The notes: generated by a model from the letters alone, not told the origin. A stretch of DNA of 64,000 nucleotides from Porodaedalea pini (GCA_002794775.1 NBAY01000061.1:62001-126000), one strand, 5' to 3'. Shown: positions 23,054-36,038, counted from the stretch's first letter. Numbers and translations: made by a program.

Positions 23054-25411
23054 TCAATACTCAGAGACGTCGGACAACGACATGTAATCCGACTTGTCGT
23101 CCGACGGGCCAGAGGAATCGCGCCCATGGCCATGGTACGCGCGCTCCGTGCCCCTCTCGTCTCCGTCCCCATCGTCATCGACGACGTCCTCCTGCGCGGG
23201 CTGGTACTCATACTCCGCAAGCACAGTGCGCATCGCGTATGCCACGATCGGCGTCGTCGGCAGGAGCGTCGGGCCCACTTCTTCGTCTTCTTCTCTTCCG
23301 TGCGTTCCCGCGCGGTAAGGAACATCATCCAACGACGGAGACTGAGAAAGCGGATGGGGAGAGGAGACGGGAGCGACGTGTGCATCATGGGACCCGCCGC
23401 CCTCGCCCTCGGGTGTGACGGGATCCGCCCACCGCAGCTCGAGCACACGCGCGCGCACCATGTCGTCCACCGCGCGCACCCCGAGTTCACGACAAAGCGC
23501 GAAATAGCGTATGCTCGTCCCCCCCGTTCCGGAGGTGGAAGAGGAGACGCGGTGCATGACGTCAAGCAACTGCATCGCCGTGAACGCCGGCGGCTTCTCC
23601 CTTGCGCCATCCACCGTGTCCGCCGTTAGTGGTGAATAAATCTTGAATCCTGGTCCGCCAGGTGGGGCACGCGCAGACGACCGCCTCGACCTCGATCCTG
23701 ATCCCGAGCCCAGACCAGATCGTCGTTGGCCCTGCTCCGTCTCGAGGGCGTCGAGCTCGGACTCCGAGGCGTGGAGGAGCTGGAGGTTGAGCAGCGTGTA
23801 CGCCTGCAGGAAGTGGCTGCTTCTCTCGACTGTATATCACGTTAGGGTTCTGGCTGGAGAAAGCGTGGATATAGAAGGCAGGAAGCACATACCTGGGAAG
23901 TTGCCCCCGGCATTCACTATACCAAGTCAATGTTAATGTACTACATAGTAAGTTAAGCGCTCACCGAAATCGGAGACGTAATCCGCCCAGTGGACGAGCT
24001 TTCCGCCAAACGCATCATACAGTCCCTCAAACCCCGCCTCCAGCTTCCCGCGCCGCGCCTCGGGCACGCCGGGAATGAGCCTCTCCTCGAAGTACGCGCG
24101 CGTCTCCGTTTTGGAGCAGTCGCCGATGCAGATGATCTAGGCGCCGTGCCATACGTGAATGTATGCAGGAGGACGAATGAGAAAGGAGGCGCACCTTGCA
24201 GTGCTGCATGATGTTGAGCTGGCGGAGCCATGTCTGGTAGAAGCTGTCGCTCGTGGCGTGCACGACGTGGCACAGCCGGTCCTGCTTGGTCAGCACGAGC
24301 ATCGCGTCCAGCAGACACTTCATCGCTTCCGTCGAGCGGATAAGCGCCGGCCTGTATTCCCTAATTAGCTGAAGAATCCCTTTTCGGGAGTAAGAAACTG
24401 ACAGCTTGTGCGCCTCGTCGAAGAAGATGACCGGCACGCGCTTCGCCGGGCGCTCGTGCTTCTCTTCTGCTCCAGCTGCCGGCGCCTTCTCGGCCGAACG
24501 CTCGCTCTCCCCGCTACGCTCCTTCCGGTGCTCGTGACCGACCTTTGTCTCTTCGGACGACACGCCGTCGTCGCATGTCTTCGGCTCGAACTCCCAGTAA
24601 TGCAGCAGCGCGCTCTGGAACAGCTCCATCAGCCGCGCCACGTCGCTCGTCTTGATCGCATCCGGCCCGCTCCGTTCCAACAGGCGCTCGACGTTCAGCC
24701 TATCGTGCTTCGTCCCTATCAGCCCCGGCGCCTAAGTCTGCTAGGAGAAGCAAGAAGCCCTCACCTTGAATCCCCACGCCTCCTTCTCGAACTCCTCGTA
24801 TCCGTCCACCGCCCGGCTCAGCACGTCGAAATACATCTCCATCTGCCGGCTCAGGCTCAGATACAGGCTCGCAAGGTCCGCGAACCCGGCGATCCGCAGG
24901 TCGAAGTGCAGGACGTGGTAGCGCGGCGCGCTGAGCACCTCGCGCAGCAGCGCCGTCTTGCCGACGGAGCTCGCGCCACAGAGCACCGTGAACGCCGGCG
25001 GGCCCTCGAGGATCCGCGTCAGCGCACGCAGCTCGGCGGGACGCGCGAAGAATCCGGGTAAAGGCGCGAAAGTGTGTGTTGTGCGCAACTGGGAACGTTC
25101 CCGACTCTCGCGGATTTCCTGCCGGGCCTCCTCGAGAGACTTGCGCGCGTCCGTGAGCGACCTGAGAGTCTCTCCGGGCTGCGCTCTTCAGTTTTTTTTT
25201 TAATGTGAAAGTTAAGGATGAAAGAACGAACATTGGCGAGGACCGAGATGATCTCTCCGAATCCGAAGAAGTTGCGCTTCTGGGCGCTGGGGAGGGGCAC
25301 GCCGCGGCGAGGCGGCAAGTTGGTGCGGAAGATCCATGCGAATGAATCCGCCGAAGAGCGCAGAGCGTGGCCCCGGTTGCGGGAACCTGCGACGAGGGAA
25401 GACCTCTTCAT
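23054..25411 (-). CDS. P-loop (ATPase_2-like AAA) protein
   Basis: The model is complement(23054..23829, 23893..23916, 23965..24136, 24195..24351, 24403..24731, 24765..25178, 25232..25411), 683 residues. An N-terminal basic segment (through NFFGFGEIISVL) precedes a short coiled coil, then Walker A GASSVGKT (residues 128-135) and Walker B VPVIFFDEAHKL. The order and spacing resemble the archaeal-type ATPase_2 branch of AAA/STAND proteins, which in fungi form uncharacterised families. The C-terminal third is Ser/Asp-rich with a winged-helix-like segment (AMQLLDVMHRV...IRYFALCRELG). A 24-nt exon is included. The intron drawn at 24732-24764 would be only 33 nt; an acceptor 24 nt further on also keeps frame. 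Function unknown; organelle location is possible. Confidence 0.7.
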
Positions 25412-25820
25412 TGAGTTCTACTCGACGCTAGTTGACACCGTTCCCTTTATTTCATGGCGGGCGGTGCAGAACAACGCTGGGAGCGTGCTTCATGGAGGCG
25501 GCCTCGTGTCTCGGGGACGCGGTGACGTACATGCACGTGCGGTACGCGCGACGCGACGCGACATAGTCCTGGTAATATATTTCCAAATACGGATGAATTC
25601 ACGCCGCTTCAGCGTGACCTCTTTGCCGCATCACATCCGTCTCCCGCGGTCCAGGCCGGCACAAGCCGGACTTCTGGCTGCAAGAAGAGGATCGATAACC
25701 TGCAACGAGCCACCACTGCACATATATATAAAGACAGAGCTGCCTTTGAATGGGCCCACTCGTGGTTCAGGCGCCTTCTCTCACATCCACTACCACACCT
25801 AGAACACATCGACTACTAAC
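25412..25820. promoter_or_regulatory. Divergent promoter, ATPase / Argonaute
   Basis: The spacer is 409 bp. A strong TATATATAAA at 25733-25742 lies about 80 bp before the Argonaute ATG. Confidence 0.5.
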
Positions 25821-28800
25821 ATGAGCTATCGCGGCGACAGAGGCGGTGGAGGACGCGGAGGACGCGGCGGGGGACGGGGAGGAGGCGGTGATAGAGGCAG
25901 TGGGTTTCGAGGACGTGGAGGAGGCGATCGCGGTGGATTTCGAGGAGGCGGAGATCGTGGTCGTGGAGGGTTCCGCGGCGGTGGACCAGCGCGCGAGCCT
26001 GGAGGGTGTGTATCGTCATTCATATCGCCGCACCAACTGACATCGTTATCGTGTCCTCAGCGTCTTCACCGGGCCCGATCAAGCCACCAACATCGACGAG
26101 CGTCTCTCACAAAGGGACCAAGACGACCTCGTCGCCTCCTTCCGCTCAGTCACTCTTAAACATACCGATCTCCCTCTGCGCCCGGGCTGGGGCACACGCG
26201 GCACACCCATCACGCTCCGCTCAAATTTCTTCGCCGTAAAAGTTCCCAAAGGACCCTTATGCGAGTACGACGTCAAGATCTCGCCGGCCGTCACCGTGCG
26301 CCGCGTCAAACGCCGCATCTTCGAGTTGCTCGAGCAAGTGCCCGAGTACGCGCGCTTTCGCACAGGCGTCGCACACGATTTCAGCGCGAAGCTCATCGCA
26401 GTGCGGCGCCTCCCCGAGCCGCTCACCTTCACCGTGCCCTACACCGAAGAGGACGGCGGCACGCGCAGGGGCGACAAGAAGGAGTACACGGTCGATATCT
26501 CCTTTATCCAGGACATCGATCTCGGTATGCTTTCGAATCACCTGTCCGGCGACCCCCTGTGCCGCGAGATGGACATTGCGCCCATACTCGCGGCGCTCAA
26601 CATCGTGCTGGCGCAGCATCCTTCGCGCAACGGCGTCATGGTCGGGCGCAACCGCTTCTTCTTCCCGAGCGAGACGTTCAACCTCGGCGGCGGGCTCGAG
26701 GCGTGGAAGGGTTTCTACAGCTCCGTGCGCCCCGCATACAAGCAGCTTATGGTGAACGTCAACGTCGCAACGACTGCGTTCTACTCTGAGGGCAACCTCG
26801 CGAATGCGATGATGGAGTACCGCAATGCGACATTCGGCGCACGCGTTGACCAGTTCATTCGTGGAGTACGTGTGCAGACAACGCATTTGGGACATAAGAA
26901 GACGGTGAAGAGGACGTCGCACCAAACCGCGAAGACGTACAAATTCAAGTGGGATGAGATTGGCGGACAGGTTTCCGTCGAAGAGTATTTCCAGCGAAGT
27001 GCGTTTGCTTTCTGTTGCCTTCCGAATGCCGTCTAAATCGTTCTATCTATAGAATACAGCCTGAGGCTTCAGTACCCCGACATGCCACTCATCGACGTCG
27101 GCGGTGTCAAATCGAACCTCCTCCCTGCCGAAGTCTGCCAGATCCTTCCGGGTCAACCCTTCCGCGGGAAGCTCACCGACGAGCACACCGCGCAGATGAT
27201 CCTGCATGCGTGCAAGCCGCCCAATGTTAACGCGCGCGCCATCGTCGGTCCGGGACTCCAATCTCTCGGGTTCAAATCCGACGAGCAGCCGCTCCCCGGG
27301 TTCGGCATCAAGATCGGCGGGCAGATGGCCGTGGTTCCCGGGCGCATCCTCACTCCGCCGCGCGTGATGTACAATCAAAAGGCGCAGGCCGTCGACGAGC
27401 GCGCTAGCTGGAACCTGCGCGCCGTACGCTTTTCGCGCGGCGCGGTACTCGACAAATGGGCGGTGCTCGTCATCCGCGATGGGAACTCGCGCGTGGAGTT
27501 TAATGGGACGGACGACCCGGAGTTGCGGAAGACGATCGGCGGATTCGCGAAGATGTGTGCGACGAGCGGAATGACGGTGCGTTCTGACCCGAAGTACATA
27601 CAGGCGCAGCTCCCGCCAAAGAACCGCGATGACCCAACTCGCAAGGCTGCGATCGCCGCGATTCGGAACAGCATCACGAGCCTGAAGCCAAAGGTCGACC
27701 TGCTGATGGTCGTGCTCTCGAGCGGCGACAAGCACGTATATGCAGGGATCAAGCACCTGTGCGACGTGTACCTCGATGTGCACACCGTATGCGTGCATTC
27801 AGAGAAGATCAGGAAGGATAAGGGCCAGGTACAATACTTCGCGAATGTAGCACTAAAGTTTAATATGAAGCTCGGGGGTGTAAACCATGGCCTGGATCAG
27901 GACTCGATGCAGTGGCTCAAGCAGGAGCCAACGATGATGGTTGGGATGGATGTGACGCACCCTGGCCCGGGGAGCTTGAAGGGTACGCCGTCCATCGCGG
28001 CGGTCGTTGCCAGCGTCGACGACTTCTACGCACAGTTCCCCGCCAGTCTGCGCATCCAGGAGACCCGCAAGGAGGTTTGTCTTCCGACCTTTGTGCCTGA
28101 AACGGCTGGCTAACCCTGGCGTAGATGATCACCGGCCTCAAGGAGATGATGATTGAGCGGATAGATGCCTTCAGGGAGAAGTCGCGGAACATCCTGCCGC
28201 GGAGGATCCTTGTCTATCGTGACGGTGTATCCGAGGTACTTCTCGATGCTCTGCATACTACTACCTAAGCTCATGCGTTTCTTAGGGCCAATACCCGACT
28301 GTCGTCGGGGAAGAGATGCCTCCCATCATCGAGGCTTTCCGTAAATACGATCAACCAGGTAAACCATACCGGCCCAAGCTCTCCATCGTCGTGTGTGGCA
28401 AACGGCACCACACGCGGTTCTACCCCACCGACGCCGCCAATGCCGATCAGCTGGGCAACCCGCGACCAGGGACCGTCGTCGACCAGGGTGTCACCGCCGT
28501 GTACGCGTTCGATTTTTTCCTGCAGGCGCACGGCGGGCTGCAGGGAACGACGCGGCCGACGCACTACTTCGTCGTGCACGATGAGATCGGGTTCGGCGCT
28601 GACCAGCTGCAGAAGCTGACGAACGACGTGAGCTATATGTTCGCGCGCGCGACGAAGGCGGTGAGCCTCGTGAGCCCCGCGTATTATGCGGACCTTGCGT
28701 GTGAACGGGGGAGGTGTTATATACATGAGCTGTTGCAGGCCGTGGAGGCGACGACTGCGAGCAGCTCTGGTGAGGAGCAGGTTATGCGGACTGCGCAGAA

Positions 28801-28858
28801 TTTGTGGCGGAACGGGGTGCAGGGCCCGTTGCTCCGTGGGAGCATGTTTTATTTGTGA
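25821..28858 (+). CDS. Argonaute (QDE2-like RNA-silencing slicer)
   Basis: The model is join(25821..26005, 26061..26998, 27053..28074, 28125..28235, 28286..28858), 942 residues. An N-terminal RGG/GR-rich tail (about 60 residues) is followed by the ArgoN and linker region, PAZ (around residues 270-410, ending in YPDMPLIDVG...LPAEVCQI), Mid and PIWI. Slicer residues are Asp674 (GMDVTHPGPGS), Glu715, Asp748 (VYRDGVSEGQYP) and Asp888 (PAYYADLACER). The last position is Asp rather than His, an accepted DEDD variant, so cleavage activity is plausible. The protein would bind small RNAs for quelling-type silencing of repeats such as the LINE in this window. All four introns are 50-55 nt. Confidence 0.95.
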
Positions 28859-30024
28859 GGCTGCGGATGTTTTTTTTCCTCTTGATCTTACGTCCATCTT
28901 GATGCGTTATTTTGCTGTTTGCTTTGGATCGTTTGTACATTAGTGTATACGTACCGCTTGAAAAACCTGGCTGATTTTGAATTGCAACCTAAAGCGCATC
29001 ATAGCAATGCTTCGAGACTCGGAGAAGCGTGCCGAATACTTTGCAGAGGTAACCTGAGAGTCAGCATGTACGATAGACCTTATATCTGGGTTGGCTTGTA
29101 TCATCAAAGTACTTGTACTATACGCCTCACCCTAGGCTTCTTCCCTCTTTGAACATAGTGTCTTCATCTTCTACAGCTCGAGCCTCCATCTCAGAGTCAA
29201 GTTTGAGTTATGTGCCAAAAGAGCCCAGGTAATATTAATGTTTTTTCTTTCTTTCTTTTCCCGTGTTATGTTTGACTGCGCTTTTTTTCATTGGAAATGA
29301 CGAGTTCAAAGTCGGACTCGGAGATATTGTAGATGTCTTACTCTTAGTCCGGTAATGAAACGAGCTGGTTACTAAGCCCAGCACTCGTACGTAAGCATGC
29401 AAAGTCAGTCTTCAACTTGAAGTGAACTTGAAGCTCATGGCAGTCGTTCCCACCCGGGCCGGCGCATACAAAGTGATTTGTCCTTTTCTTTCATAAAATC
29501 ATAACATCTGCACCTGAATTGACGTTCACAAAGCGGAAAGATACTTTTCTGACCCTCCTCCCTCCCCTTTCATAACCTGGGAAGTCACGCATGAAAGTTC
29601 GCAAAGTATACATACATATGGAGAGAAAGCGGCACGGTAGGAGCTAGCGTTCAGTTCTCATCCAATGACGACACCCGAACTAGATACCAGGACACAGTTT
29701 CAAAAGGCCATAAAAATAGGCATATTCCGCGAGGTCTGATCCACCAAATGACTCCGATCAATAGGAAAGAGGAAGAGGCGCCGTATAACTCTGAGACTTT
29801 CGATCGCAAGCCGAGCGCGACCGTGTGGGTAAAACTGCCGAATTTGTGGTGACGGATCGACTTCTCCCATAGCGCCCTCGTGCAACGTGGCCTCAGCGCA
29901 AGATAAGAACGTTCGAAGGCTAGAATCGCAAATCTGTTTGGACGTTCTCGAGGAGTATAAATGCAAGGAACCCCGTTGCAGCAGCTGCTAAGACGGCTCT
30001 GGACCTCCCAGCGTTGTCTTCGCA
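28859..30024. other. Intergenic, about 1.2 kb
   Basis: The region has no ORF with family features. TATAAA at about 29957-29962, some 65 bp upstream of the amidase start, is the only element recognised. Confidence 0.4.
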
Positions 30025-32104
30025 ATGAAGGTCTACGGTGCAGCACTCGCATTGCTTTCCTTCGCGCAGCACGTCTATCCGGTCTTCAGCTCGCAAATCA
30101 AGAGTGCGCGCGCGCCGGTCTTCCCTGATCTGTATGAAGCGTCTGTGGTTGAGCTGCAAGATGGTCTCGAGAGGGGTGATTTCTCCAGTGTCGATCTCAT
30201 CAAAGTAAGGGCAAGTTGTCTAAGAAACAATCTTATTTCTTAACTTTGTTCTCCTGATAGGCATATTTCGCTCGGATCGGAGAAGTCAATCTTCAAGGTC
30301 CAGTCCTCCGTGCGGTTCTCGAGCTCAACCCGTCAGCATTGGAGCAAGCTCAGGCTCTAGACCAGGAGAGAAAAACAAGCGGAGCGCGCAGCCTGTTGCA
30401 CGGCATCCCGATACTTCTGAAAGACAACATAGCTACAGTTGCATCAGAAGGTAAGAGCAAAAATTCATCTGTGTTTAGAAGGATAGCTGAAGAAAACTCG
30501 GTTCTGGGGTTTCAGGCTTGAACACCACAGCAGGTTCGTTCTCGCTCCTAAAATCGGTCGTACCTGAAGACGCAGGAGTCGTAAAGAGGCTCCGCGCGGC
30601 CGGCGCGATCATTCTGGGTGCGTCCAAGTTCGCCGAACCGTCATCATTAATTTCTAATTCCCAGTTCACAGGCAAAGCCAATCTTTCGGAATGGGCGCAT
30701 TTTCGAGGTAATCTTGCATCGGGGTGGTCTGGCCGGGGAGGACAGTCGACGAATGCGTATTTCCCCAATGCAGATCCATGCGGCTCGTCGTCTGGCTCTG
30801 GAATCGCAGCATCTATCGGTCTTGCCGCTGTCACCCTCGGAACGGAGACGGACGGAAGCATTACTTGTCCAACTAGTCACAATAACCTTGCGGGTATCAA
30901 GCCGACCGTCGGATTGACTTCTCGAGCGGGAGGTATTTGATATTTTCTGCGCTATTAACTGTCCTCTATTTCTCATTGAAATTTCGTTTAGTCGTTCCTA
31001 TCTCTGAGCACCAAGACACAGTCGGTCCAATCACCCGCTCCGTCTCCGACGCAGCAGCCGTGCTCTCTGTGATCGCCGGCCCAGACCCGAATGATAACTT
31101 CACGCTTGCTCAGCCCTCGCCCGTCCCCGACTTCACGCGTGCACTCAACAAGAACGCACTTAGCGGTGCACGCATCGGCGTCCCACGGAGGGTATTCTTG
31201 AACGACAGTATCACGGGGAACGACCCGTTCGTGAATCAGGTCTTCGAGGAGGCGATCCAGACAATTAGGGGCCTTGGCGCGACTGTCATTGACCCCGCTG
31301 ACTTGCCGAGCGCAGACGAAATTGCTGTGAGCAACAACGAGACGGTCGTGCTCGATGTGGACTTCAAGGTGACTCACAATGTCTGCATTTGCCTACTCGG
31401 AAAATCTAACGCGTTATAAATTGTAGCTTCAGTTGAACGCGTACTTTGAGGCTTTGCTTGAGAACCCTAGTGGCGTTCGTAGTCTCGCAGACTTGATCGC
31501 GTTCGACAATGCCAACCCAGCTCTCGAGGAGCCAACCAATTTCACCGACCAATCTGAGTGAGCGACCTTTTCCGGAAGACACTTCTGCAGATTTACTGAA
31601 GCTGTCAATTTGACTCAAAGGCTGATCGAGTCAGAAGCTACAAATGGTTTCAACGCGACATACTTCCAATCGTTGGCTTTTGATAAAGACCTCGGTGCGA
31701 CAAGAGGGATAGACGCTGCTCTGAAAGCTAACAACCTCGATGCCCTCATCCTTCCTGCACCAGGGTTCACAACCGTTCCTGCTGGTCAGTAATGACGATT
31801 TCATAGGAAAACTGTATTGGTGTTGACGAGAACTTCTCATGTAGCCATTGCGGGATACCCGATTGTTACTGTCCCACTGGGTTTCTACCCGGACAACGTG
31901 ACGATCCAAAGTGCAGGTCCCTTGACAGTCTATCCAGCTCCCGGAGTGCCCATCGGCCTGTCATTTCTTGGTACGGCATTCAGCGAGTTCGACCTAGTCG
32001 GGTTTGCGTTTTCGTATGAGCAGAAGACGAAGACGAGGCTGGCGAGGAAGGCGTTCCCTGCCGCCATTCCAAAAACGCAGCTGAAAGATGTAGTCGGCCA
32101 TTGA
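30025..32104 (+). CDS. Secreted amidase-signature hydrolase
   Basis: The model is join(30025..30204, 30261..30450, 30516..30617, 30672..30932, 30992..31368, 31427..31557, 31621..31784, 31845..32104), 554 residues. The N-terminus is a signal peptide (MKVYGAALALLSFAQHVYPVFS). The amidase Ser-cisSer-Lys triad is visible: Lys in LLKDNIAT, the Gly/Ser loop GSSSGSG, and the nucleophile region TDGSIT. The family hydrolyses C-N amide bonds of small amides; a secreted fungal form probably scavenges nitrogen, but the substrate is unknown. The 54-nt intron at 30618-30671 contains no stop, so its retention would insert 18 residues; removing it restores the usual ILGKANLSEWA motif. A TATA box lies just upstream. 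Confidence 0.9.
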
Positions 32105-32689
32105 TGTTTTTTGATGCTGTCTTGTATCGCTACACAGAGGAAAATTGAATGGCTGGTTATAATTTGGTGCGTGTCTGCTGAGGGAGGCATATGTACTTGG
32201 CCGCGATCAGTTCCTCACCTGCTCTACGTAAAAGACGCTTTTATGGGTAGTCCCTAGCAGCATATGGTCCACACAGGGTTGAAAATAATCAGTGCCTTAT
32301 TGCAGTCGCGACATCCTTGGGGAGCACTTTAAGGCAGCGAATGATACTAATTTATAGACCTTCGTAACCTGCTTCTTGTTCCAAGCAAGGCATGCGGCTT
32401 TACTTTGCCTTCCTACATTAGATTCGAGGAATAGAAAACCTGCAGCCTTGTAGAGCTACTTGTAGTCGTCATAACAGTATTGCCTGTAGGACGTATAATA
32501 GCACTTTTCTGAGCTCTTTGCAATCAGTGATGCCAAGAAACAGTACAATGGTCAGACTAAGACGAATTGTATCAATAGGCACAGAGCTTGTTGAATGGGG
32601 CTGTGAGGACAAGAGGATGAACACCTGTATGTAGGAAGCCAAGAAAGCAAGAAAATCGCAAGAGGATCTCGAGGAAGTTTGTTACGAGA

Positions 32690-33055
32690 AACGACCAGGT
32701 ATCGAGTCACAGCCCTCAAGTACGTATTTATCAACCACAGTCGAGATAAGCTCCTCGTCAAAAAGAGGCCGACGGAGAGTCTCGCTTTCAAATTTAAGAC
32801 GACGGAGTAGCTCATCGATCTCCTCGTGGCAGGGCCCGAGAGGAGTCTGGGTTTCCCTTTTGATGCTGCGGACCGACCATCGTGAAGCGCCTGTGCCACT
32901 CGGCGGTTCCTGCCACGTCCCGAATATACGCCACACGACCAGTCAAGCTCCTCCACATCTCCAATGCACCTCAACGTCTCGTAGCTGTCGCATCCAGTCG
33001 GAGCCCTGACCTCGATGAACGTAGCACCACGATGTTCCCCTTCCAGTATCAGACT
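32690..33055 (-). pseudogene. Relic 1 of an unidentified paralogous gene family
   Basis: Read on the minus strand, one block encodes LILEGEHRGATFIEVRAPTG followed by SYETL. A later block encodes LFDEELISTVVDKYVLEG and CDSIPG. Both blocks align, in the same order, with the plus-strand relic at 57620-57995. The blocks lie in different frames with stops between them, so the copy is broken. The family was not recognised. Confidence 0.55.
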
Positions 33056-34139
33056 CCGATAAGACCTTCTACTCATGTTCAGAGTCGGTTTCGGAGTTTG
33101 ATTCATTCGAGAAGTCCAGAAGACAGACGGTAACATCTATGCTTGGAGGGAAATCGACCAAGTCGACGCGGAATCCGAGCTCTTCAAGTTCCAGAGACGG
33201 AAAGGTAACGATGACGTCTAGGTACAACACCTTAGCGTGTCGTTATACTTCGACGACAGGTAGCTCCTTGATAAACATGCAATCAGATCGACGGAGGAGC
33301 GTCGTACCTTGATGACGAGCAAAACAAATACGTGTTCTCAAGTTGAAACGACGAGGACTCAACCGGAATGAATATCATCATGAGCCTCGCGAAGCTCCCG
33401 ATGTCCGTGAGTACGCCATGCAACTTTTGGGCACGAAATTGAGCAATAGACGACCTCCTTGCACGATGCACAAGTTTTGATTTAATCTTGGGAGGCAATT
33501 GCCCGACATTAGGGCTATGATCACAAAGAATAAGCAGGGACTAAACAGTTTCAGAACGAGAGCGCTCACGTTATCGCAGTACAGCCTCTTCCGCCTCCGA
33601 TTAAAAAGTGTTCCTAGAATTGCACGTCCGGCAAGTAAGAGAACAAAACCGTCCCAGGCAGGCTTGAGTGTGCCCTCATTTACATTCGAGAATACGTTAT
33701 CGTCGTATGCAAACAGTTTGTTAAGAGCTTATGAGGCACAGCGAGCGACGGACGAGATCGAGAAATACGATGGATAGACAGATAAGGACAATGGTTCGTT
33801 TTTGCCAAGCGCGATGTACCTGTTGACATCCTTAGGCTTGATGCGAAGGAATGTCCCGAGCGGACCTCGTCTCAGTGTTTGCTTGATAGGACGTTGTCCT
33901 TTGTTTGCGCAAGTCATTCGGAGGAGTGCGAGGCATTCCCCTGCTACGGCAAAAGGATAGTACGAACTGCGCAAGCCCCGAACTACGTGAGGCCAGTGGC
34001 ACTCGATAATTTGAAGAACCTTGATGAACTTTGCTACTCGTCCAATATGCACGAAAGACGACATGAACCTGTAACTGCCTTCCACAAGGCTCTGTGTAAC
34101 GCCCAGGTGACTAGCTAGCGTCAAGATCGAGAGGATCGG

Positions 34140-34616
34140 AGGAAGAGCGAAGGCGAGCGAAAGCCAAAATAAGAACCTCGGACAATTGGAATCCCTTCGC
34201 CCGTGCCGTTCGTTCCGCTACTCTGAATGATGAAAACATACAAGTTGCTATGTCGATGCACTCCACAAAAGTAAGCGAGACTTTACAGAGCTTGTCGCTC
34301 GTGGACCAATCAGCCCGTAGCCATATGCGTGTAACGAACGCGACGATTTCCTACCACGTCTTCGATGCCGTGCAGTATCGCATTGAGCAAAAAGCGTAGG
34401 GAAACACTAGCATGCGCGCATCGATTGGCTCCCTATCCCATAGTTCGGGTTCACCAAGATTTTGAAGCCAAAGGAATAAGTTTGGCCAGGCGCCTCGAAG
34501 CAACTGCACGCGCTCTTCATGGAGAGACAAAAAATACTCGTCGAAGCATCCCAGGCCCATAAGGGAGAGCATAGCGAAAATATCTTGCTTTCTCTTTTCT
34601 TCCTGTGGCCCCGCAA
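34140..34616 (-). pseudogene. Broken reading frame of an unidentified protein
   Basis: On the minus strand a frame runs through AWPNLFLWLQNL and ends with a TAG near 34345. The same frame then continues open (EIVAFVTRIWLRADWSTSDK onward) to 34140. An in-frame stop inside a coherent sequence suggests a pseudogene. From memory the W-P-x-x-x-x-W pattern recalls a large uncharacterised Agaricomycete family, but I cannot confirm this. Confidence 0.35.
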
Positions 34617-35318
34617 CTTCTGCCTTCAGTAGTACATCCCGAATAAAGACGAATACAGTATGCTGGGCATGAAGTCACTTTGGGCTCCATGTATGTTCAC
34701 AATGACGAACATGTCGTCGTACGACCCGCTCTCCGCAAGTGCAATAGACTAACGACAGAATGTCTGTTAGAGATAGTGACTTGCAGTCGTCTAATCAAGT
34801 TGCTTACCTGGCGAGGGTTAGCCTGAAGCCGTCGTATTGCCCTTTGATTATTGAGTGGAAAAGACGAAGGGCGCTCATACGCTATAATATATGCTGGCAA
34901 TCAAGACGCAACGGGATGAGAAGCCAAGTAAGTTTGCGAAAGCTGAACAGACGGCCAGTATTTATGCAGAATACGAATGAAAAGAGCCGTGAGGAGGATA
35001 GAAAGATGTTGAATAGGAGAGCTGATAAAGTCGACAACGAAGCTCATTCGTATGTACGTATACAAAAACGTAGGGCCATATCCATAAAATTACGACTTAA
35101 AAAGGAACTTGGAATTCTCTTGAAGGTCGACAGGTAGCAATGACGGCGAGAGCTAAGTCGGACAGATCTAGAGTCTGAAGGACCGAAGCGATGATCGCAT
35201 CTGATTTTATAGCACCAGGCGAGATTGCACCCACCCATCCTTTCATTCGCTTCGACCAGTGGCAGATAATAAGTTAGTGACATGCGTACAAGTACAAAGC
35301 CGTCATACGAATTCCATT

Positions 35319-36038
35319 TCATTCCTGCCTGTCCAAGAACCCCGCTCCGCCTGCGCGCATTTTCGCCATAAAGCTCTCGTACCATCGCGTCACCGCGCTC
35401 ATCTGCACATAACTTTCCGGTGTCAATGCGCCATCCGGAGATGCAGCAAAGCTCGAAAGAAAGTTGAACAAGTGCTTCACGATTTTTTCTGCAAGCACCG
35501 TCGGATCGGCACTGGAGGCGGGCCAAGGTGCAACCGCGGACGGCAGCGTGGCGAGCTGTGCTTGGATGGCGGATAGAGGCTCGACGGACATTCCGAGTAC
35601 GGCGGTTGCGTCTGCGGTCGCATCAGACATGCCAGCTCCCTGGAAGGCCGCGTGCGTGAGAGTGGAGTTCTCGCTGAAGGTGCCGCGCAGGCGGAAGATG
35701 GCTGATGGTTTGTCGTTTGACAGACTAATATATGGCTTGCGGTTAGCAGTTGAGATAGAAAGAGGAAGATGCGACGCACGCTCCGAGTAGCTGAAAGCCC
35801 TTGCCCGGCCAGTGGAAATGTACTGTCGCGCCGTAGCCATCCGGAAAGGGCACTGTACGATACATTCACATTAGAGATGTTCTATACTCGATAACGCGCG
35901 GAACGTACCTGTGCCCAACAGGAACACGCAAATGTGATTGATTGTCGACGCCGACGGTAGTTCGAACGTCGCGTGCGTCTCGTCGATTTGCTGCATGTTT
36001 GTCTGAATGAGACGCCCTGCGACGACACAACCGAACAT
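35319..36038 (-). CDS. OPI10: Hikeshi/OPI10 family protein (Hsp70 nuclear import)
   Basis: The model is complement(35319..35724, 35780..35852, 35909..36038), 202 residues, close to the usual family length of about 200. The N-terminus MFGCVVAGRLIQT and the motifs INHICVFLLGT, VPFPDGYGATVHFHWPG and NDKPSAIFRLRG are the family hallmarks. Hikeshi carries ATP-loaded Hsp70 into the nucleus under heat stress by binding FG-nucleoporins; in yeast the homologue was named OPI10 from an inositol phenotype. Both introns are short (55-56 nt). The C-terminal helix (KIVKHLFNFLSSF) matches the dimer-associated C-terminal domain. Confidence 0.92.

Larger units (their letters stand above)
32105..35318. other. 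3.2-kb region of gene remnants
   Basis: Apart from two recognisable relics listed separately, I see only short broken reading frames here. A plus-strand ORF at 34760-35137 is Arg/Lys-rich and probably chance. It looks like a gene graveyard between the amidase and the Hikeshi homologue. Confidence 0.5.

Noticed and set aside
23094..23629. Overlapping plus-strand ORFs over the ATPase gene
   Set aside because: They are GC-rich shadows of the minus-strand exon, with no family features.
34760..35137. 125-codon plus-strand ORF
   Set aside because: Arg/Lys-rich, no recognisable domain, in a region of decayed sequence.
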